Source: Phyllostachys edulis | Lineage: Eukaryota; Streptophyta; Magnoliopsida; Poales; Poaceae | DNA length: 64,000 bases | Direction of reading: 5' to 3' | NCBI GenBank assembly: GCA_036346405.1 | Contig: CM070550.1 | Span: 14,480,115 to 14,544,114 of the forward strand | Shown here: one piece after another, positions 31,329-43,660 of the stretch | Layout: each line of letters begins with the position of its first letter | Position numbering within the stretch: the first letter of the stretch is position 1 | Notes under the pieces: generated by a model | The model's database searches: none | What the model saw: only the letters and a program-made list of their open reading frames with translations | What the model was told of the DNA's origin: nothing | Made by a program: the position numbers and the translations under genes

Positions 31329-34300
31329 GTTCCATCTTCTAAGCGTACTATGAGTGTGGCCTTCGATTGCCTGCTCACCCTTTCCTCACACTGGTACTCG
31401 AACACTTTGGGGTGGAATGGATGAACCTTGTTCCCAATTCCATCACAATATTGAGCGTGTTCATATACTTGTGCGAGGCTTACCTGGGAATTCTACCAGA
31501 CCTAGAGCGCTTCCAGTACTACTATAGGAAGTGTAGATAGTTTGGAATCGTGGGGAGCTGCGGTCTGAAGCTCCACGATGAGATGACGAAGGAGTACATC
31601 TAGATGTTCATCCGGTCGTCGTGGTCGGGATGGAAGAAGAAGTGGTTCTACTGGGAAACGACCAGTGAAGACAACCTCTCCTTCATAGGGAAGGCTGCCG
31701 AGAAGACTTCTAATTGGAATTCGACTCCTAAGGATCTTGGCCGGATCGCCCCCTATATTCTAGCCATAAAAGATTTGAAGGAAGAGGGGCTTACTGGATG
31801 GCACATGGTGAAGGATTTTATCACGCGCCGCATTAGCCCTTTGAAGAAACGAACACATCCCATCTGGTGGTACTCGAGGGCTAAGGATTCGACCAGAGAT
31901 TATGAGAAAGGTAAGTAATCTTTCAACTTATCTTTCCTTTAGTTAATTTCAAGCCTAACCATTGAATGTTTTATCTGCTTGCGCAAATCTCCCTCAAACA
32001 GAGATTGACACCCGAGTCAAATTCGTTTGCTAGAAAGCTCCGCCACCTAATGTGGTGGCTACTCGAATCCTGGTGGTCATATCCGCAAAGGAGAAGGAGG
32101 AATGCCTAAAGGTAATCAAGGATTGATTCTATCTTTGGGCCCTCGTAGTCGTAGGAAACGACCACTAAATAATCTTTCTTTTTCTGACCTTCGTAGAAAG
32201 GAGGCATGACAGACCGTCGGGACGACCAAGAGGTTGGACTGATGGTCATCGGCACGAAAGCGAAGGAAGTCAAAGCTCCTCCGGCCAAAAAGCGTCGACT
32301 TGTAAAGTTCGTCGACAAGCAAGGGGCATGCTCAAGTTTTGATCTGACCAAGTCCTTTGAAAAATTCTTTGCAGACATAGTTGCTACAGAGAAAATAAAG
32401 GTGATCGAAGCGGTTGAAGCCTTTAAACACAAAGCCCCTAATACCAAGGTACCATTCTACTATGATGACAAGACTTTTCAGTCTTAGCTTCTCACAGCTT
32501 TGTTAAGTGACTAAAAAAGGAGAACTAGAAAACCTTTGTATCTTTTGTGAAGGATACCGCTGCGTCGGCAGAGCCTATGGTCGAGAGAAGTACCGCTCCT
32601 AAGGTGGTCGAAACAGGTCTCGACCATCAGAAGAGTTGGAAAGCTCAAGGAGCGACAGCTCTCACTGAAGACCTACGACTAGACGTGGTCGTAGCGGTCC
32701 CTATCCCTCAACTCGAAGACCGACCAGTCGTGGTTGATGAGAAGAAGCAAAAGAAATCTTCCCTTGGGAGGGCTTCTTCTAAATTTATGATCAAATCTAG
32801 AAAATCAAAGTATGGAAAAAGATAAAAGCATAACAACATTATTTACCTTTTGCTTTCTACAATTTTGAAGTATTTTTCTTTTCGTGATCTTAGCCCGACT
32901 CCTCTATCCCCCGAGGACGCTTCTGTCGAGAAGCCTGCTGCCCATTCTTCTGCAGGCGAAGAGACGGTAGCAGGAGTGGTCACGACTACGACCACTATCC
33001 CTGTGGTGGGAGAAGTCGTTCCTGCTGAACTAACTATGACCACGGAGGTGGTCGCAGGATCGATCACTGTCCCTGTGGTGGAGGTAGTCGTTCCTGCCGA
33101 AGCAACCATGACCACCGAGGTGGTTACGGAGGTAGAGGCGAAGACAGCGAATGAAGCGGCGGAAGCATCTGACCAAGATGGCGGAACTTCTGACCATCAC
33201 GCTAGGAAGGAAGTCATTGTAGACGTTTCCCCAGGCCCCCAAGGAGAAGCTGCCGATGCTGTCATCACCGAAGAAGAAGAAGAAGAGTACCTCAACTTCT
33301 TTTCTGAGTTCTTTGGACCTGCTTTCATTATGGAATCTTTTGCATTCAGGTCTCGTAACCGAGTTCATCACCCTAAGGACATTCCTAACAGAGGGAATGT
33401 CTTCGATGACAAGCGTCTCGAAAAGGTGTGGTGGAATCGAGTTCAGGAGATCGATGAACTGAAGGATTCCACGAGGGTATTCTCCATGTTTGCTCGAATG
33501 AGCAAAAATGTAAGCATCTGATGCCAAACATTTGCATATGTGGTTTTTTTGCTTCTCAATGTCTTCTTTATGCAGAATGCTTTGGAACAAGTTGTCAGTG
33601 TTGATGAATACCACCGACAACTGATGCAGCTACGACAACAAAAAGCGGAACTCTGCGAGCAAGCAGAGAGATGATAAGTTACTACAACTCGCAGTCATTT
33701 TTCGCTCAACCACTTGTGTAGTTCTCATGTCGACTTTGAACCTTTGCAGGTTTAAGAGTGATGAAAAATCCTTGGCTGATTCACTCGACTATCAAAAAAT
33801 CGAGACGAAGAAGCTAAGGGAAGAAAAAGATGACCTACTGAAGAAGCTTCAGGAGGCACATTCTGCAACTCAAAAGTTGCAAAATGAAATAAACAGTAAG
33901 TTCTAAACTAAATACTGCTTATGATAATTATCTTTTGTTCTTTTTCTAACTCTTGTTCCTTTTCAGAAAAAGAGGACGGAATGGGTAAGCTCCAAACTGA
34001 GGTCAACTAAAAGGCATTGGTTGTTCACGAGCTATCCCATACTGCCAAAGAAAAAGACCAGAAGATAAAGTCATGGGAAGAGTAATCCGTGAAGAAAGAT
34101 GCCTCCCACGACAACAAAGTCAAGCAAATTGACTCTCAACTAGCGAGTAAGTATCTCTTTACCCATGACCAGTGTTGCTTACTAGTTGTTTAGGGATATT
34201 CTTCTGACTTGTCTTACTCTACTTCAGAGCAAGCAATCGAAATCAAGCGACTCCACGAAGCTTCGACTTGTAGTCAGGAGGAGACGAAGTCATTGAAGAT

Positions 34301-34669
34301 CAACCTTCAAGACAACATCTCACTTCTAAACAATGTACTCGGTGGGCTTGGTGCTGAGGAGGTTACTCCTCTTGAAGACACCATAACTACTCACTCGAGT
34401 GTTATTAGACAGCAAGTCAGAGTCTTAGGTGGGAGCTGATAACTACTCTGAAGGCCAATCAGACTGACTCACTGAGAGAAGCGGTCGAAAGTGCAGTAAG
34501 CTATGCCTTAGCAAAACATAAGGCACACGACCAAAATCTCAACCTTCAACCAATCGAGGACAACTTCGACTGCTCCGAAGCAGAAGCAACTCGTCTAATT
34601 GAAGAAGTGAAGCCAGCCAGCCAAAAGGTCGCAGAGGAGAAACAGATAAGATCTCCTTCATCAGAGTAG
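31329..34669 (+). pseudogene. antisense accessory gene of the Tat-like element (putative gypsy-type transposon protein), about nine exons
   Basis: The first exon (31,329-31,910) reads LEHFGVEWMNLVPNSI, LCEAYLGILPDLERFQYYYR, then after two in-frame stops GWKKKWFYWETT and HPIWWYSRAKDS. This is the domain known in plants as a putative gypsy-type transposon protein (Pfam PF04195 in my memory). Apparent GT-AG introns follow at 31,911-32,001, 32,112-32,196, 32,449-32,552, about 32,819-32,892, 33,510-33,575, about 33,679-33,749, 33,896-33,966 and 34,147-34,227. Later exons encode a V/T/P-rich linker, then coiled-coil text (KKLREEKDDLLKKLQEAH, EIKRLHEASTC). The reading ends at TAG 34,667-34,669. It lies 3' of pol on the opposite strand, where Tat-lineage elements are known to carry extra ORFs. 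Stops show it is decayed. Confidence 0.7.
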
Positions 34670-35515
34670 TTTGAAATAGGAAAACTTGTAAAGACAAATC
34701 TTTTGTTTATAAATATAAAGCCTCTTTTTCCTACAAACTATCTTGTCGAGTAGTTAGTAACTCGTAAGATAATGAACAAAAGAAACAAATTGAAAATTAG
34801 GACTAAGAATTGAAGTCAAATTAATAAACTAAGTAAATAGTGTATAAAAGGGTTTGCTTAGAAAAGCAGTTTGTCCAACGTGTGTTGTCAATCTTGATTG
34901 TCATGTTCTGGTCATAAGAGTTTAGTAACAGATAGACACTAGGAAGTTCCTTCTAGTGGGCAGAATCACGTGCAGAGAGGAAAAACTTCGACTAGTGAAG
35001 CTACATTCTCTGACCATAGTAATCGAATCAAGAGCGTTAACATGAGTGGGATAAACTCTTTGGAGTGCCTTAAGAATTTATTTGACCTTTTCCAGTAAAC
35101 TCAATTTGTTTGATACTGATAGCAAAAGTTAGAAACAATACAACACTAGGAAGTTCCTTCTAGTGGGTAGGACCACATGCAGAGAGAAAAGACTTCGACT
35201 AGGTGTTGTGTCTTTCTCTAGCCAGTTTAAACGTATTGAGGTTACTAAAAGCAGTCAAACAAACTATAAAAGTATACTCTACTTAGAATTTTTTTTCAAA
35301 AATAATGAAGAAATAAACTAAGGTTAAAAGAGTTGGCTTGAGAATGTTTCAACCAGATTTGTTGAACTCAGTCTCTTTGTATTGGCAGCAAAAGTTAGGA
35401 ATAAGTTGACACTAGGAAGTTCCTTCTAGTGGGTAGGACTACGTGTAGAGAGGAAATGCTTTGACCCGTGTAAAGAAAACCAAGATTTAAAATTGATCGA
35501 GAAATCATCAAAGCA
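34670..35515 (-). repeat. Tat-like 3' region with three dispersed hairpin repeats
   Basis: Near-identical units start at 34,937, 35,144 and 35,410. Each begins CACTAGGAAGTTCCTTCTAGTG, a quasi-palindrome that can form a hairpin. Each then continues GGNAGNANNACGTGNAGAGAG and an ACTTCGAC-type tail. The period is 207 and 266 bp. The region between the integrase end and the antisense gene is otherwise non-coding. Repeats in this position are a known habit of Tat/Ogre-type elements. Confidence 0.75.
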
Positions 35516-35879
35516 CTACTCAATAAACGATAGTAAAGAGTGAAGAAACCTGAAACTTTGTTGATAGAGTAATGAGTTACACATAAAAAACTGGTCGATG
35601 TTCCAAGAATTGGAGAGAACTTGGCCGTCTTCCATTGCTAGTCGTACCGAACCTGGTCGCGTAACTTCGACCACTGTGTAAGGACCTTCCCACTTAGGAG
35701 AAAGTTTATTCCGATTAGATTCGAATTGAATCTTTTTCAACACCAAGTCACCTACAGCAAGGCTGCGAGGTTGGACCTTACGATCGTAGTATTTGTGCAG
35801 GGCTTATTGGTAGACTGCAGAACGGATTAAGGCTTAATTCCTCTTCTCTTCAGCAAAGTTCAAACTGTTGTCAGGCAAG
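35516..35879 (-). pseudogene. integrase C-terminus of the Tat-like element
   Basis: From 35,879 the minus strand reads SLNFAEEKRN, a stop, ALIRSAVYQ, a stop, ALHKYYDRKVQPRSLAVGDLVLKK, then NKLSPKWEGPYTVVEV, RPGSVRLAMEDGQVLSNSWNIDQF and the end of the protein near 35,516. This is the usual C-terminal fold of Ty3 integrases without a chromodomain, as expected for Tat. It is cut at 35,879/35,880 by LTR-like sequence. Confidence 0.85.
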
Positions 35880-36895
35880 TGGTGGTCTGACCGGCCCAGG
35901 TGGCGGTCTGACCGGCAAAGGGGGTGGTCAGACTGGCTTTGGAAAATCGGTCAGACCGGCCATAATGAGATGTTGGATTTTGGAGCTGGGCCAAAAATAG
36001 AGGGTGTAGGCAAGAGAGTATATTCTACTACACTTGGTCTCATATTTTTTGGAGTTTCCAGGCAAAAGTTGTATTGGTTTGAAAATTCCAGTAGGTTTTG
36101 GATTTCCAGGAAGAAAATTTGGCTAAGTCCCAGCTGGGCGGTCAAACCGCCAACAGTGGCGATCGATCGCCGAAGGCGGTCGGATCGACAAAGTGGTGGT
36201 CTGACCGGTTTTGGTTTGTTCATCGGCCAACTCGGTAGCGATGATTGTTTGGTTAGGTCAAGTTCATGGGTTTCATGGCATATGTGTTGCATGATGCATA
36301 CTTTGACTAACGTGGGTCAAGTTGTGAAAAACTTGTTCCTAGAACCGATTTCTTTGTCTATTGTTGTTCAGGTTGCTTGGAGGTCAATGATGGTCAACGG
36401 CGAGGATGATCGGGACTAAGCTTGGAGAGCTAAGGTCCAGAGCGATCGGGGATGCCGGGTGAGGTCAATGGAGTCAAGCATGGCGCAAAAGGGACAAAGG
36501 TGACCGAATCAGGCGATTCGGCAACTGGAGTTGGATCAAGCGGCGCTGGGGTCGGTGCAAGTGCCATGGTGGTTTGGTGGGAGCCGGATGGGAGAGACTT
36601 GCCGACATGATGAGAGCCGCCGATCAACCTACACGCCAAGCGAAGCATGGGAGGTGCTTCACGAAGATGGGACTCGGTCTTGAAAAAGATCGAGAAGGGG
36701 TATTTTGGTAATTTTACCAAATACCGCCTTGGTGACCTTTTGCCAACCCTCGGCGCAAGACGGTGCGTGGAGAAGTGGATTAGGTCAAGAAGAGATGAAG
36801 ACGACGCTTTAAAATACGTGCGTATGTAACCCGTTTGTTGTGGGCCTTAACGAGAGCCCATTAGGGTTGACTCTTCTAGAAGGTTTAGCCTCCTC

Positions 36896-36903
36896 TATAA
36901 ATA
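36896..36903 (+). promoter_or_regulatory. TATA box of the LTR-like segment
   Basis: TATAAATA lies between the inverted arms CCTC and GAGG, about 1 kb into the segment. Confidence 0.5.
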
Positions 36904-37118
36904 GAGGAGGGAGGTGGCTGCACCCCCTTCAACCCTTTCATTTAGTGAAACTCTAGTTTGCTTTTGTGCTTAGGGAGAGGAAAGTGGAAGTTAGGGTTCT
37001 AGGGAGTTGGATTTGATTTTGTGCTCATGTATTGAGTCTTTGTCCTCCATTGATGGAGGGCTGTAAACCAATACCATATCAAATCAATCCAAAGAAAGTT
37101 CTCTCAAAGATGAATCTA

Positions 37119-37374
37119 CTCCCTCCGTTCTTTTTTATTTGACGTTTTTGACTTTTTACGGTCTTCGAGATGCGACTTTGACTGTTACTTTTTATAACTT
37201 TACATTAAGAGGTAGTAATAAAATTATAATATTATGATAGTATTTTTAACGACAAATCTAATGATATAATTTTTATATAGTCAATCTAGATAGTTTTAAA
37301 TCTATTGGTAGCCAAACTTAAAAAAATTTGACCACACGGATTCTAGGAAGTCAAGTAAAAAAGAACAGAGGAAG
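37119..37374. mobile_element. Stowaway-like MITE with TA target duplication
   Basis: It starts CTCCCTCCGTTCTTTTTTATTTG and ends CAAGTAAAAAAGAACAGAGGAAG, the well-known grass Stowaway terminus. TA flanks both sides (37,117-37,118 and 37,375-37,376). Length is 256 bp and it is AT-rich inside. Confidence 0.92.
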
Positions 37375-38015
37375 TATTTGTTTTCTTTCTCTCTATTTGG
37401 TGATTTAAGTTTCTCTTTGATTCACGAGTTTTTACTTGGTTTCTTGCCTTGATCTAACTTGCTCTGACTTATGGAAACCTATCTAGGATCATCTAGATCA
37501 TCATTCAACCACGAGCAAGTTTCTAGATCATCTTTTCGTTTTGACTCAGTTTTGAACCCACCTTCCTTCAATCTGAAAAAGATAGGAACTTTGGCATGGA
37601 TCTATATGATCTTTGATTGGAATAGGTTCCAAATATCTTTGAGAAGGTGTGTGTCAAGTTTCAGGGAGTTTGGCCAAATAGATCAAAAGTTAGATCAATT
37701 TGAGTTTAATTTTTCAGGCCGAACTCACTGTTCTGGAATCAGCCAGTCAAACCGCCAGCAGCACATCGGTCACACCAACCTCCGGTCTGACCGCCCATTG
37801 GCCGCCGGTCTGACAGCCCTCCAGATTGCTTTTGGTTTTTGGTCTTTTGTTTTGGGGATTTTGGATCAGATTCAATACTAGTTTTCCGCTGTACTGGTAT
37901 ATTGATCTTCATAGCTTCTATAGCTATTGGAGTGACATTTGTGTTGAATCTGGTCAAAGTGAAAAAGTGAGCGTGCTCCTATTCACCCCCCTCTAGTCGC
38001 CTTTTCGGTCCAACA

Positions 38016-39440
38016 AAATTCAACCACCAAGATCGAGTGTGACGTTCGGACCGTCCGAACGCGCATTGCTTTTGGACCGTTGAATCTAGATCGAACCGCC
38101 CACATCGAGTGGTACGTTCGGACCATCCGAACAGCCCTTTGATCGTGACCGTTGAATCTAGATCGGACCGTGCCATCTTATTTGGGCTTGAAACCAAAGC
38201 GCGCCTCTTTTTCGTGACCGTCAGATTTTGATCGCACGGTCAATATGAGTTGGGCCGTTCGGACCATCCGTACACCCCACTCAATCTGGGCTGTTCATTT
38301 GCTATCGGACCATCCGCATGCATTTGAGCCAACCACATCCTTCACCGCTGAGACTGACAACTCGGGCCCACTCGTCAGCCTCTCTTCTTCGTCTTCTCCG
38401 CGCCATTGAGCCAGCGTCGAGCACAACGTGCGTGAGGTGGCTTCGCGCCCGCATTTTCGTTGCATACAAATGCCACTTGGCCTCACTGTGATGACTAAGC
38501 TTGCTCTGTTGCTGCCACAATTGGCCATCACTGTTTGCTCCGACGAAAAAGCTTCATCAAAACTCATTGTTTCCACTCATGGCCATGTAGGCAAGCCGGC
38601 ATTTCCATCCTCTTCACTGAGGCAAATCCTCCGTTCTCTACGCTGTTCTTTTTCTTCTTACTTGTCGTTCTCATTCATGCTAAGCCGGATCTCTTTTGTG
38701 CAGCACAACATTGGGATCACGAGCTTGTCTTTTGAGTTGTCCAGAGCGCGCCTGGAGCACCGTTGTTGTGGAATTCTTCACTCCAGTGAGTTCCATCGTA
38801 ATCTTTGTGCGTCATATCTTGTCTTAGGGTTTATTGAGTAAAACCCCTCAATCAATTTATCTTTTGATTCACAAGGTTACTAGGAATTGGGATTTTTCTC
38901 CATTCCGGTCAACATCGGTTCTTTCATCCTCATTTCTAAACTGGTGAGCCATTGTTCGATCCCTTCGTTTCAGAGCATCTTGGAGCTTTACTTAAGCTAT
39001 CCTGACCACTCATTTCATTTGATTTGGTCTAGGTTATCTTGTTTGTGTGAAGCTCTCATTCCATCTTTTCGGTCGCCATCGACAGAGCTATCTTAGGGAT
39101 CTCTGGCCGTTTTCTTAGCTCAGGTAGTTTCCTTGTGATCCTTAAATGCTTAAGCATGTTTCAAATCGTTTAAATCATTGTCGGGATGACATAGCCGCTT
39201 GTGTCGTTTGAGTGCCGCTGCAATTCATTGCCGCGCCGCCGCTCCGGCCAAACTCCAGCCATGTTCCAACCACCATTAGGTTTGTTGCACTATTGTGAAT
39301 CCATTTTGATTTTCAGTTAGCACCGCCTTGGACCACAGCTCCGGCAATTTGCCAAGCAAGCTCATGGTAGCTAGTTTCTGTTGTCGGATTTCCGACCAGA
39401 ACTGTAGTTCGTTAGTTAACCTTTAATCCCTGTCGGTTAT
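38016..39440 (+). repeat. left part of a plus-strand long LTR (right part at 48,014-49,766)
   Basis: The segment has the C-rich leader, the AAAACCCCTC word shared with the solo LTR at 9,390-13,654 (about 10,095), and a CTG|GTGAGCC donor-like site at 38,944. It also has repeated GTTCGGACCGTCCGAAC palindromes at 38,052-38,260. It ends in GTTAT at 39,436-39,440, where another LTR begins; the same GTTAT precedes the continuation at 48,014. The true 5' terminus is missing. Confidence 0.6.
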
Positions 39441-41715
39441 TGTCGGACCCGGGAATAACACCCCAAATCCTCTGTGCATTTCTGAACTAGTCCCATGATC
39501 AATAGTTAGTTCACACAGTAAACAGATATGGTAACATCCATAAATCGCACAATTATATTAATAATCAACAGAGTTTATTACAAGAAAGGCTTACAAGCCA
39601 ATAATAAACAAACATAGCGGAAGACGAAGAAATAGTGGAGTCCAGTTGATCTGCTACAGGCAATCAACTGGGGTAGCAGCCTAGTCGTCGAGATCCACAC
39701 AGCGAAGTCCTTCTCCTGTGAAATTTATTTGCAATAAGTAAGGATGAGCACAACTTCCGTGCTCGCAAGTTACACCCAATAACAGAGTTAATGCATGCAA
39801 GGATATATCAAAGGAAGGCTTATTGGTTGAGTTTGCATAAAGCAATGTTTTCTTTAAATATCTGTACTAAGTTCCAAAGCAGTTATGCTATAACTAAAAT
39901 TTATTTTATAAATTCTCAAGTTTTATAGTCAGATAACATTCACACAAAAATGGTGAAGGATACCCTCCTATCACATGGCTTCCTGCCCAATTCCCATTTG
40001 GATAAACATCCAAAATCATTTGTGTCAAATCATTTTGAAATCAAAACCAAAGTCTAACTTTGAGTAGCAAATGCTAAACATGTCCATGACCGTGGACATG
40101 GCTATTCGAATAGATTTACACTCTGCAGAGGTTGTACAACTTTATCCATAAGAGATAATTTGCTTTTGATGTCGGTCAATACATGCTTCCGAAGGCGTGC
40201 GACTAAGCAATTATCACAAGGCTGTTACAATGCTCTACCCTAAAGTATTTATACCCGCTAAGGTTTCACTTCCATTGGACTGACCATCCTCCAGAAGCCC
40301 CCTCTTGCGCTAGGTGGGAATACTGTCTAACCAACACCAACACAACACATGACACAAATAACAGTAGAGTATTGCAAATTATTAAGCCTAGTCCTGCCCA
40401 CTTAGGACATGTAGTAGTACAGTGGAGTTTAGCAAAAGTGGCTCTCAGGCCGGTCCTTAACTGACTTGGGTGACTTCCAATAAAAACCCTGAGCCTCAAC
40501 CCTGACCGGGTTGAGCTCGTGCATAAACCTGCACCCACCAACCATCCATTTCGCTCAAGTACAAACCAACTTTTCCTTTTTGCTTTTCAAAATCATTTAC
40601 AAAATCTTCCATGACAAACCAATGCCATTGACTTTTAAACAACATTTGATTTTGGCTGAAAGTTCCTAAATTGAATAATTTTGGGTCTAAGCATCGCTAA
40701 GCATAATTTTTCTCAAAATATTCTAGTTCATACTATTGCATAAACTAGATTTTCATCTAAGGTATCAAGGTATGTCTGTTCAATGTCAAAATTCGGATGT
40801 ACAAAGGAATTAGGAATAACTATAAATTTAAAACAGGGATTTAAATTACTGAATATAAATAAGCATGCAATAATAATTTAAAACAGAATTTAAATAATTT
40901 GAAATAATGAGTTCAAATAGGATCAAAGATGTAACTTGCCTTGCTTGATTAATCGATGCTCTCAAATGGTGCTGAAATCCAGTTGTCGGAAGTCGTCGAA
41001 ATCTATACGCGTAAACGATCCAAATTCAAATAACATTCAAATAAAATCTAAATAAAATCCAAAAATTATAAAATAAATACTGAAAGTAGAGAATGAATTT
41101 ATATGAATTTAGGAGAAAGAATCGTTGGATTTGGAGTTCGTATGAGAACGAACGAAATTGTGGAAAAATAAAATCTCAAAAAAAGATGCATGTACAAAGT
41201 AGCATGTGGGATTATCTAGTGGCCAGCACTGTTCATGCTTCTTCAAGCTTGCGAGAATAGAAGGCTTTAGCTACTGCAGCCGAATGAATGAAGCAAAACA
41301 ACAAGCACAGCAAGCAAATCAGCATGCTACATCCGAAGATGAATAGGATCAAAGTGAATACTAGATGTTAGAGCACTTGAACAAAGGACCAGCATGAACT
41401 AGATGCATGCAGTGTTTAGCTTTCTTCTCCATGTCGACCAGAAAGCAAAAAAAAAATGGCTATGCTGAAGAAGTGAAGCAAAAGCATGCAACCGAAGCAA
41501 AAGCTCATGGTGACGACATTACAAGGTGGAAGAGGACTGGCCGGCGGTGTGTATGGCGAGCTCGGTTGGGTGGTGACTAGTCTAGGAGAAGCTTGGCTAG
41601 TTGGTGACCGGCCAAGCACTAGTGGTCGGCAATGGTGGAATATAAGGATGGAGGTGACACTGGTGATTCAAAGACTTGGAGAGGGTGTGAAGGATCGATG
41701 AAGAGATGTCATGCA
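39441..41715 (-). repeat. long LTR, minus strand, GGGTCCGACA subfamily
   Basis: Its 3' terminus in minus orientation is at 39,441 (plus strand TGTCGGACCCGGG). It carries the family modules: hairpin GAGCAC/GTGCTC at 39,746-39,764, palindrome CTATTCGAATAG at 40,102-40,113, and micro-exon 41,002-40,940. It resembles the LTRs ending at 51,858 and starting at 56,343 and 62,509. The 5' terminus is not seen; near 41,715 it meets the gag fragment of a different subfamily. Confidence 0.7.
39716..40939 (-). other. putative leader intron (GC-AG) of the minus-strand LTR
   Basis: The donor is GCAAG|GCAAGTTAC at 40,939, a strong GC-type donor, and the acceptor is TTTCACAG|GAGAAGG at 39,716. Its preceding 63-nt micro-exon follows GCGTATAG. 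Confidence 0.5.
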
Positions 41716-41722
41716 AACTCTT

Positions 41723-43054
41723 TTAACAACTTTTGTCATAGTTCATCTCTGATGTAATTCCTTCTGTCATTCTGGCGTCTGGAGTGAGTGACTGGTTCTT
41801 CTGAGGACACCGGCTGATGTAGTGACCTTTTCCATGACAACTGTAGCATACACGGGTCGAACCTTGTGACTTATCTGACAAGACTACGGTAGAACGATTA
41901 TCCTTCCTGAAGGTTGAAGCTTGTCGCTTTGCAGGGCATTGCTTGGCATAATGATCTTGCTTACCATACTCGAAATACTCCACCAACGATACTTGCTTGC
42001 TTCTCTTTTGAGGTGGGTTGCCAAGGTTAACATTCTGCTTTTGTGATTCTTTAGCTGACCTACCTTGCACTGACAATGGTTTGCCTTCTTTTGTTAATGC
42101 TCTGACTGTGGCTCAGAAATTTTCTCGCTGACATTGTGTTGCAGAGTCAGCACTGAGTACATGGAGCACTGGCTCGGACAATGATCATCGCCTTCACATA
42201 AGAAACAGGTGATCTTGCTCATTGGACATTCTCCAACGGAATGGTTTCCTTCACAACTGGAACAATTGATATTGTGCTCATCGACGCTATGGCCTATTTC
42301 TCCACAATGGATACATGCACAATCTTCTGATTTATCTGGTTGGCAGCACTTCAGGTGACAACAGCTAGATTTGGTGTAGGATGTTAGAATATCAGGTTTC
42401 TCTTAATCACTCTTGCTTGATGTCGCATGCTGTTGACGAAAAGCAGCGGTGAACTCTGACCAGGTGATGGTTTGCTTGTCCTAATAGGTGGCGCAAAATT
42501 TTTCCCACCATTCTAATGCAAGTCCTTCCAATTGATGAGTAGCATAGAGAACTTTCTCATTGTCGTTGCATTATGCAACAGTTAGCTTTTCTTCTATGGT
42601 GCAAATCCAAGATTCTGCATCATTGAGTGCGGTTGATCCTTCAAAGACGGGTGGCTTGGTCATCATGAACTTCACAAACTTGGTCTGAGGGCTTGCTGTT
42701 GGGATGACAACGAGTTGTGCATCATTGCAGAGGTTACTACTGTTCGACGGTTGCATCATCGCCGACATCAGCTGATTCTGGGTGGCAGGGAACTGGCTCA
42801 GGTTCTGATGTTTCACTACTAGCACTGGAGATAGTTGCTGGTTGACATCTGATCTGGTACTGACAACTGTCCACTGGGATTGACAAGATCTGAGCTGGCA
42901 TAGACTGTTTCAAGATTACTGACACGGTTGGCTTCACTGGGCTCTTCATCTGCTTGCTGACCAGGGCTAATAGATGAGAGGGAAAAGCATAAGGTAAGGG
43001 AAGACAATCTACTAAGGGGAGTAGATTTAACCCAAGGAACACCAAGAAACACAA
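41723..43054 (-). pseudogene. gag fragment of a Tekay-like element with a zinc-knuckle array
   Basis: Downstream (minus strand) of the primer-binding site the sequence reads a Q-rich segment, then MMTKPPVFEGSTALNDAESWI and a WICTIEEKL block at about 42,690-42,571. This is the capsid domain of Tekay-type chromoviruses. Further on come several CCHC boxes: CIHCGEIGHSVDEH (H in the last position), CSSCEGNHSVGEC, CFLCEGDDHCPSQC, and CYSCHGKGHYISRC, plus one degenerate box. They span about 42,325-41,800. Protease and pol are absent; the fragment ends at about 41,720. Stops and frameshifts interrupt it. Confidence 0.78.
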
Positions 43055-43660
43055 ATAGCCGGAAAGCTATTAAGAAGCATAAAACTCACAGACAAACTAC
43101 AGACAAGAGAAAGAAGACGAAATCTAATCGTCTAGTCGATTAAACTCTAACTTAGCTGGGTGACTTGGCTCAACTCACGGGAGGAACCAACGCTGATTTA
43201 TCCTATATGGCTGGTCTAAAGACAACTCGAATTGGTTACGGTCTTCATCAAACGTTGACTACTTACGATCCTTGCAGGCGAATCTTGGAGAAAGACGGGG
43301 CGACGCACAACTTCTTCTGTCTTCAATTCTTGCGATGAACTTGTCTTGAACACCTGGGGAGATGCTGATACGTTGTTGTTGGTTGCACGGTCTTCGAAGA
43401 GTTGCTCAAAACAGCTCTTGGGCATCCACCGAGACATTTGGTACAGATAAAGACAACTATAGAGGTTATGAGGGAAGCGAGTCCAATTTAATACTCAAAA
43501 TGGTGAGTAAGAGTATAGATGAGAAAGGAATATAATGGAAGAGTATAGAAGCTAGACAAGATGAGAATAGCACATTATTGAGGTTTTTCATTTGTAAAAT
43601 AAGTTTTGAAGTTTTCCTTAATCAACGGCCATTCTAACTAAGGTCACGACCTACAGTCGA

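Larger units (their letters stand above)
35880..38015 (+). mobile_element. LTR-like segment with GGTCTGACCGG repeats
   Basis: Starting TGGTGGTCTGACCGG, it holds many copies of GGTCTGACCGG or its complement (35,885-35,960, 36,195, 37,780). There is a TATAAATAG box at 36,896, a CACCCCCCTCTAG stretch near 37,985, and an end CAACA at 38,015. This order resembles U3, TATA and U5 of a plus-strand LTR. No target duplication matches, so either border may be wrong. A Stowaway-like MITE lies inside. Confidence 0.5.

Noticed and set aside
36850..37030. A host promoter driving a downstream gene from the TATAAATAG box
   Set aside because: No coding follows; position and surrounding words fit an LTR promoter.
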